This document shows positions 58,966 through 64,000 of a stretch of 64,000 bases of DNA, piece after piece. Numbering within the stretch: position 1 is the stretch's first letter; each line of letters opens with the position of its first letter. The notes beneath the pieces are model-generated. The model had not been told where the DNA came from and made no database searches. It saw only the letters and a program-made list of their open reading frames with translations. A program made the translations under genes and the position numbers. This DNA is from an uncultured Cohaesibacter sp. (lineage in GTDB: Bacteria; Pseudomonadota; Alphaproteobacteria; Rhizobiales; Cohaesibacteraceae): contig NZ_OY821667.1 of the NCBI RefSeq assembly GCF_963682185.1, positions 3,113,501 through 3,177,500 of the forward strand, in the 5' to 3' direction.

Positions 58966-60240
58966 TTATTTGAAGAGATACGGCAACGTGGTCGAAATCG
59001 GTTCAATCATCGTGATCAGCAGCAAGGCGACGATCAGGGCGCCCAGATAGGGGGCGGTCGATTTCATGACCTTTTCCAAGGGCACCTTGGTAATGGCACT
59101 GGCCACGAACAGATCCAGCCCTACCGGAGGCGTAATACAGCCGATGGCAAGGTTGACGACCATGATCACGCCGAAATGGATCGGGTCGATGCCCATGTTG
59201 AGGGCGACCGGCAGGAAGATCGGGGTCAGGATGACCACCGCAGCCGACGCATTCACAAGGGTTCCCAACACCAGAAGCAGCACGTTCATGATCAGCAGGA
59301 AGACGATTCCTGAACTGGTGAACTGGATGATGGCTTCACCGATCATGTGCGGGATCTGCAGGTTGGTCATCAGCCAGCCGAAGACCTTGGCAGCGCCCAC
59401 AAGGAACATGATGAGCGTTGTGCCGATCACCGCCTTGAAGACGATTTCAGGGAAATCCCGAAGGGCCAGCTCTTTATAGATAAACAGACCGACCAGAATG
59501 CCATAGACCGCGGCAACAGCAGCCGCTTCCGTTGGCGTGAAAATACCCGAATAGATGCCGCCGATGATGATGACCGGGGTCATCAGAGCCCAGAAGGCGT
59601 CCTTGAGGGCCAGAGCGAGGCGTTTGCAGGAGAAAGACCCGTCGGGGGGGATCTGGCCTTTCTTGGCAAGGTACCAGCCCATGCCGCACATGGCGCCGCC
59701 CATCAGAAGGCCCGGAACAACACCAGCCATGAAGAGATCGCCGATCGAGACGTTGGCAATAACCCCATACACCACGAAGGTGATGGAAGGTGGAATGACG
59801 ATGCCCACCGTACCGGCCGCAGCCACGATGCCGGTTGCCATTTCGCGTTTATAGCCCTTCTGCTCCATTTCGTTGACCATGGTCGAGCCGATGGCCGCCG
59901 TGGTCGCAGCGGAAGACCCGGAAATGGCCGCAAAGAACATGCCGGCAACAGCCACGGCTTGAGCCAGACCTCCGGTAAAGGAGCCGACCATGGCTTGCGC
60001 CACATTGACCAGACGCGAGGTCACACCACCCGCCGACATGAAAGCACCGGCGAGCATGAAGAAGGGCACCGCCATAAAGGAGAAGGAATCGATGCCGGAG
60101 AAGAGGTTGTTGGTAATGAGAACCTGTGGCAGGTCCATGTAGAACGCCAGAACGAAGGAGACCGAAAGAGCCAGGGCATAAGCCACCGGCACACCGATCA
60201 GCGCCATCGCGACGAAGGAAAGAATAAGTGCGACTTCCAT
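58966..60240 (-). CDS. dctM: TRAP transporter large permease (DctM)
   Basis: This 424-residue protein has about 12 membrane helices and the DctM segments FFAAISGSSAATTAAIGSTM, IVIPPSITFVVYG and LTPIFLPVALNMGI. It is the ion-coupled transport subunit of a DctPQM importer, most likely for C4-dicarboxylates given the DctD-type activator alongside. It is the last gene of a dctP-dctQ-dctM operon, 15 bp after dctQ, and is followed by a terminator at 58877-58920. Confidence 0.92.
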   Translation of the reverse strand: MEVALILSFVAMALIGVPVAYALALSVSFVLAFYMDLPQVLITNNLFSGIDSFSFMAVPFFMLAGAFMSAGGVTSRLVNVAQAMVGSFTGGLAQAVAVAGMFFAAISGSSAATTAAIGSTMVNEMEQKGYKREMATGIVAAAGTVGIVIPPSITFVVYGVIANVSIGDLFMAGVVPGLLMGGAMCGMGWYLAKKGQIPPDGSFSCKRLALALKDAFWALMTPVIIIGGIYSGIFTPTEAAAVAAVYGILVGLFIYKELALRDFPEIVFKAVIGTTLIMFLVGAAKVFGWLMTNLQIPHMIGEAIIQFTSSGIVFLLIMNVLLLVLGTLVNASAAVVILTPIFLPVALNMGIDPIHFGVIMVVNLAIGCITPPVGLDLFVASAITKVPLEKVMKSTAPYLGALIVALLLITMIEPISTTLPYLFK

Positions 60241-60255
60241 GATATCAGCCTCCCG

Positions 60256-60774
60256 CTAGTCCGTTACAACCGATGTGTCATCGGCATTGTCGTCTTCAGC
60301 TTTGCCTCCGAGCGAGCGGAAGATGCTTATGGTGTCCTTGATGTGATACATCAGCATGAGAACACCCGAGACAGGCATGATGATATAGACATAGCTCATC
60401 GACAGACCGAGACCGGGAGAGGTCTGGAAGGTCATGGTCTGAGCCATTTTCCAGCCCTGCACGATCAGCAGCAGAATGAAAACATAGCCGCAGGCATTGA
60501 TGAACAGGTTGAGCGCGAAGCCGGGCTTGGTGCCTTTGAGAAGGCGGGGAACCAGCTCGACGGCCAGATGTCCGTCTTCGCCCATGATAAGCGCTGAGCC
60601 AAGGAATACGACCCAGACAAACAGGAAGCGGGCCAACTCTTCAGACCACTCGAAGGAGAAGCCGAACAGGTAGCGGGTGATCACCTGTATGAAGATGATT
60701 GTCAGCATGACAAGCATGGCAACGACGGAAATCCCATACAGCAACTTGCGCAGGATTTTGAATATGGCGTCCAT
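60256..60774 (-). CDS. dctQ: TRAP transporter small permease (DctQ)
   Basis: This 172-residue membrane protein has four predicted helices and the family segment GFSFEWSEELARFLFVWVV. It bridges DctP and DctM. The ATG at 60774 has AAAGG upstream; a further 25 codons open upstream carry no similarity. The C-terminal ~18 residues are acidic. Confidence 0.88.
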   Translation of the reverse strand: MDAIFKILRKLLYGISVVAMLVMLTIIFIQVITRYLFGFSFEWSEELARFLFVWVVFLGSALIMGEDGHLAVELVPRLLKGTKPGFALNLFINACGYVFILLLIVQGWKMAQTMTFQTSPGLGLSMSYVYIIMPVSGVLMLMYHIKDTISIFRSLGGKAEDDNADDTSVVTD

Positions 60775-60895
60775 GAATAGAGACCTTTTATGGGGCCGGA
60801 GCAGCATGCTGCAAATCTCCAGGCCAAGCCTTGTTGTTGATTTGATCACGAATGCGGGTGATGAGGCCCGGTGAACCAGGGTTCATGTGCGCAGC

Positions 60896-60929
60896 GGGCT
60901 GACCCGGGGTCTTGTGACCGGGCCAGCCC
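60896..60929 (-). other. Intercistronic hairpin dctP-dctQ of the second TRAP operon
   Basis: GGGCTGACCCGG (60896-60907) pairs with CCGGGCCAGCCC (60918-60929), a 12-bp stem with one G-U pair on one strand and a 10-nt loop. It lies 57 bases beyond the dctP stop. Confidence 0.6.
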
Positions 60930-60986
60930 TTACCCAAGTTCGGCACGAGCCCAGATCATTGTGGGCTCTCTTGGGGCTGGCTTTTG

Positions 60987-61964
60987 TTATTCGGCCAGAG
61001 CGTTGATCTTGTCGATATTGTCCTGACCAACGGTGTCGGCGAACATTTTGATCACAGGAGCCGTCGCGGCCTTGAATTTGGAGCGATCCACATCGATGAC
61101 TTCCATTTTGCCAGTCGCGATGATCTGATCCCAATATTCATTGTCCTGCTCTTCAGAAATCTTGCGCTGCCATGCAATCGCTTCCTTGGCGGCGTCCTGA
61201 ATGATGGCTTTCTGCTCATCATTGAGCTTTGCCCAGCTGATCATGGAAATGATCATCGGTTCCGGAGAATAGGCGTGTGCAGTCTTGGAGGCATATTTCT
61301 GGACTTCATAGAAGCGTTTGGTAAAGATATGCGCGGAAGGGTTTTCCTGACCGTCAACCGTGCCCTGCTGCATGGCAGAATAGAGTTCGCTGAAGGCCAT
61401 AGGGGTTGGAGACGCACCCAGAGATTTCATCATTTCAACAAAGATCTTGTTGGTCATGACGCGGATCTTCAGGCCTTCCATGTCGGCCGGTTCCTTGATG
61501 GGGCGAACATTGTTGGTAACGTGGCGGATGCCGTTTTCCATATAGCCCAGCAGCTTGATGCCGCGGCCTTCCAATTCCTTGCCAAGCTCCATGCCGACGC
61601 TGTCCAGAGACTTGTAGGCATGCGGACGGTCGTTGAAAATGAAGGGAAGGTCGAAAATGGAAATCTGTGGCTGGAACTGGCCCAGAACAGCGGTCCCGAC
61701 CAGAGCCATGTCAACAGCACCGAAAACCATGCCTTCGATCAGGTCTTTCTGGCCACCCAGCTGGGAGCTTGGGAAAACCTTGACTTCGATGGAGCCGTTG
61801 CTCTTTTCGTTGACGAGTTTGGCGAAATAGTCAGCGCCCTTGCCATATGGATGGTCAGGCACGGCAATGTGGCCGAGCTTGAGGGTGACATCGGCAGCGA
61901 AAGTCGGGGCTGCGAGCGAAAGGGCCATAAGGCCAGCGCCGAGAATACTTGCGAGACGGATCAT
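60987..61964 (-). CDS. dctP: TRAP transporter, periplasmic solute-binding protein (DctP)
   Basis: This 325-residue binding protein has a signal peptide (residues about 1-23, ending APTFAAD) and the DctP fold. GLKIRVMTNK holds the conserved carboxylate-binding Arg and GTVDGQENPSAHI the family's acidic segment. The likely ligands are C4-dicarboxylates such as succinate, fumarate or malate. GGAGGAAA lies right before the ATG. It is the first gene of the operon and is preceded by a 280-base leader from a sigma-54 promoter. Confidence 0.92.
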   Translation of the reverse strand: MIRLASILGAGLMALSLAAPTFAADVTLKLGHIAVPDHPYGKGADYFAKLVNEKSNGSIEVKVFPSSQLGGQKDLIEGMVFGAVDMALVGTAVLGQFQPQISIFDLPFIFNDRPHAYKSLDSVGMELGKELEGRGIKLLGYMENGIRHVTNNVRPIKEPADMEGLKIRVMTNKIFVEMMKSLGASPTPMAFSELYSAMQQGTVDGQENPSAHIFTKRFYEVQKYASKTAHAYSPEPMIISMISWAKLNDEQKAIIQDAAKEAIAWQRKISEEQDNEYWDQIIATGKMEVIDVDRSKFKAATAPVIKMFADTVGQDNIDKINALAE

Positions 61965-62789
61965 TAGGTTTCCTCCCTATTCCTGTCTTCAAAAAAGCCT
62001 GTTATTCGAATGTAGCTTCGACACCGCGAGGGTGTCTGGTCTGTAAGGCGAACCGCCTTCATAACAACAAAAGCCGGATCAACCTGATTTGCTTCTGGAT
62101 CTCGCGATCCGTGTTTCATTTCATAATGAAGCGAGGCCTCACCTCGTTCCCTACATGCTCCTCCTTGATGGGATCTGTTGATCCTGAGCACGCCAGTCCC
62201 CTGCTGCGATTGTGGAGTTCCGCCCAATGAGCTTGCGTGCTGCTTGTACGAACATCAGCAAGCCCCGTGCCAAATAGTAGCCGAAGACGCACAAAAACGG
62301 TGTGTCGGAAGGCGCAAGCGGAGCTTCCAGCCTGATCGCTCAATCATTAACCATTTGTGACATAAGAGCTTTCTTTCCCGTGAGTAGGAGAAGGCGTCTC
62401 ATGGTGATTCTGGCTAATTTTTTCAAGAAGGGCGCAAAGAAAAAGCAAAGAGCGCAGGAGGCTTGATCCTTCGTCTAAAGAAAATGCTTGGATTTGTGCG
62501 GATTTCCAGACACGCTCAGGAGCGAGTGTCACGATATCCGCACAGATTTGGGTGGAGTGCGGGGACAAGATGCTTCATGGACATGTGAAAACCGGCAAAT
62601 AGTCAGTTTTGGCCCCTTCCTTCTATCGAGCGCCTCGACGCTTGCTCCATTATGTGTATAAAGTTGAAGGGTTGGAGAAGGGCATGAGGAGCGGTTCGCG
62701 GGGGGGCATGGTTCGAAAAAGGAACAGCCTGATGAACTGCCCGCCGTGGTGAGGACCTTGCGGTTTGCCCTGTCAGAGAGGACCAAGGC
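61965..62789. other. Divergent control region between dctP and dctD
   Basis: This 825-bp gap holds the sigma-54 promoter at 62258-62272 and the dctP leader. No sensor-kinase gene dctB is present here, so it may follow dctD beyond the window. A 21-codon frame starting at about 62410 (basic, GKKKQ-like) is too short to call. I did not find an obvious DctD upstream activator pair. Confidence 0.5.
62258..62272 (-). promoter_or_regulatory. Sigma-54 promoter of dctPQM
   Basis: On the minus strand it reads TGGCACGGGGCTTGC, exactly TGGCAC-N5-TTGC with GG at -24 and GC at -12. It lies about 290 bases upstream of the dctP start and points towards it. The DctD-type activator coded at 62790 is the expected partner. 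Confidence 0.8.
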
Positions 62790-64000
62790 GTGGATCAGAT
62801 CGATATTTCGATACTTTACATCGAAGACGATAAAAGCGTGCAATTTGCGTATCAGCAATCCATGGAAATGGCTGGCTTTACCGTTCTTACAGCAGACAAT
62901 GCGGAAGACGGGTTGACGCTGGTGCGGAAGCATCCGGCCTCGGTCGTTCTGACCGACATCCGCCTGCCGGGCATGTCTGGCGTCAAGTTGATGGAAAAGG
63001 TACTCGCCATTGATCCGGCCATCCCTGTGGTTCTGATCACTGGCCATGGCGATGTGGAAATGGCGGTCAATGCCATGAAGCAGGGCGCCCATGACTTTAT
63101 CGAAAAACCATGCAGCAACAAGCGCCTGACGGAAATCCTGCAACGAGCGGTCGACAAGCGTCGGCTGGAACTGGAGAATGTCCAGTCACGCTTGCAGCAA
63201 AAGGCGGCCAATGGCCCCGTAATGATCGGCTCGAGCAAGGCGATGAACCGTATTCGGGAGATGATCCTGAATATCTCGGATACAGATGCTGATGTGCTGG
63301 TGCAGGGCGAAACGGGCACAGGCAAGGAAGTGGTGGCCAATGCCATCCATATGTGGAGCGATCGGCGCAATGCCAATTTCGTGCCGCTGAACTGCGCTGC
63401 TTTCCCCGATAGCCTGTTTGAAAGCGAAATGTTCGGTCATGAGGCAGGCACCTTCACCGGCGCTACCAAAAAGCGGATCGGCAAGGTGGAATATGCGCAT
63501 AAGGGCACGCTGTTTCTCGATGAGATTGAAAGCATGCCGCTGGATATTCAGGCCAAGTTTCTGCGCGTGCTGCAAGAGCGCACCGTCGAGCGGCTGGGCA
63601 ACAATATACTCGTGCCGGTCGATTGCCGCGTGGTGGCAGCCACGAAGGAAGATCTCCAGAAACTGAGCGAAAAGAAAGCCTTTCGCTCCGACCTCTATTA
63701 TCGGCTGAATGTCGTTACCATTCACCTGCCGCCCCTGCGCGAGCGGCGTGAAGACATTCCCGAACTATTTTATCATTTTGCCTTTCAGGCTGCCCAGCAA
63801 TATCGGCGCCCGATGCCGGACATTAAACCCGAGCTTGTTATCTGGCTGCAAACCCAGAAATGGCCGGGCAATGTGCGCGAGCTGAAGCACTTCGCCGACC
63901 GCTATATTCTCGGTTTTGTGCCCCCTGAGACTGACGGCTTCTCCATTTCGGATGAAAATCGCATGAGCCTCACGGAATGTCTGGATTCCTTTGAAAAGCA
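62790..64000 (+). CDS. dctD: DctD-type sigma-54-dependent response regulator (partial)
   Basis: At least 403 residues are seen; the gene runs off the window. An N-terminal receiver domain has IEDD (11-14) and phospho-acceptor D56 in LTDIRLPGMSG, with Lys in EKPC. The AAA+ domain has Walker A GETGTGKE (173-180), Walker B FLDEIE and the sigma-54 contact loop at 220-225, read as GTFTGA rather than GAFTGA. RLNVVTIHLPPLRERREDI and WPGNVREL are further family segments. A C-terminal Fis-type HTH should follow outside the window. GTG start with GAGAGGA upstream. It is divergent from the sigma-54-promoted dctPQM operon, its likely target. Confidence 0.93.
   Translation, partial: MDQIDISILYIEDDKSVQFAYQQSMEMAGFTVLTADNAEDGLTLVRKHPASVVLTDIRLPGMSGVKLMEKVLAIDPAIPVVLITGHGDVEMAVNAMKQGAHDFIEKPCSNKRLTEILQRAVDKRRLELENVQSRLQQKAANGPVMIGSSKAMNRIREMILNISDTDADVLVQGETGTGKEVVANAIHMWSDRRNANFVPLNCAAFPDSLFESEMFGHEAGTFTGATKKRIGKVEYAHKGTLFLDEIESMPLDIQAKFLRVLQERTVERLGNNILVPVDCRVVAATKEDLQKLSEKKAFRSDLYYRLNVVTIHLPPLRERREDIPELFYHFAFQAAQQYRRPMPDIKPELVIWLQTQKWPGNVRELKHFADRYILGFVPPETDGFSISDENRMSLTECLDSFEK

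Noticed and set aside
59347-60597. 416-codon plus-strand frame within the second TRAP operon
   Set aside because: Antisense of dctM and dctQ; extremely His/Arg/Asp-rich and without a fold.

Overview
The window looks like chromosome from a marine, facultatively anaerobic alphaproteobacterium of the order Hyphomicrobiales, perhaps near Cohaesibacter. That is an inference from gene content: a rhizobial-type FrcBCAK fructose importer with a ROK regulator, two DctPQM TRAP importers, a BA14K-family secreted protein, DUF736 and AlpA remnants of a rhizobial mobile element, and an oxygen-sensitive glycyl-radical enzyme. The DNA is of moderate to high GC except for one very AT-rich gap (about 31450-31980).

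Layout. 1-3600 is a decayed mobile island: an IS3 transposase tail, DUF736, AlpA, pieces of two tyrosine integrases in opposite orientations, and the tail of an ISP-type restriction helicase. 3598-8088 holds a GGDEF-EAL protein, an MFS permease and a ROK repressor. 8392-11969 is the fructose-type ABC importer with its P-loop kinase. 12157-15619 is an arsenic cluster (arsC-acr3, divergent from arsR, an ArsP/YraQ-type permease and a small thioredoxin). 15704-24999 is a purine system: an AraC regulator, then two unlike adenine deaminase-family proteins flanking a BMP-type nucleoside ABC importer. 25097-28052 holds a stand-alone AceE-like E1 enzyme divergent from an Lrp regulator. 28189-31429 is a betaine/proline-type ProVWX importer.

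32208-42785 is the most unusual part. A glycyl-radical enzyme (GRE) and its activase face two regulators (XRE-cupin and GntR-FCD), then a TRAP importer, a D-2-hydroxyacid dehydrogenase, a DapA-family lyase and a ribokinase-like kinase. The GRE has the glycyl-radical loop, but at its predicted catalytic cysteine it reads GCVVP rather than the GCVEP type of known dehydratases and lyases, so its chemistry cannot be read from the known families. I regard this as the best candidate for an undescribed system; its substrate is unknown.

43195-58498 is mostly housekeeping: a BA14K protein, a MaoC-phosphotransacetylase fusion with acetate kinase, a UDP-glucuronate epimerase-like protein, malonyl-CoA decarboxylase, a chemoreceptor, two RNA methyltransferases, a DsbA-like protein, UppP, a GST-fold protein, QueG and an SDR protein. 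tRNA-Arg(ACG) is at 58701-58777. 58966-64000 holds a second TRAP operon, read leftward from a near-consensus sigma-54 promoter, and a divergent DctD-type activator that runs off the window end.

A recurring theme is a GC-rich hairpin right after the substrate-binding-protein gene in every importer operon that starts with that gene (four of four), and one before proX. This suggests differential mRNA stability. No CRISPR array, rRNA gene or replication origin was seen.
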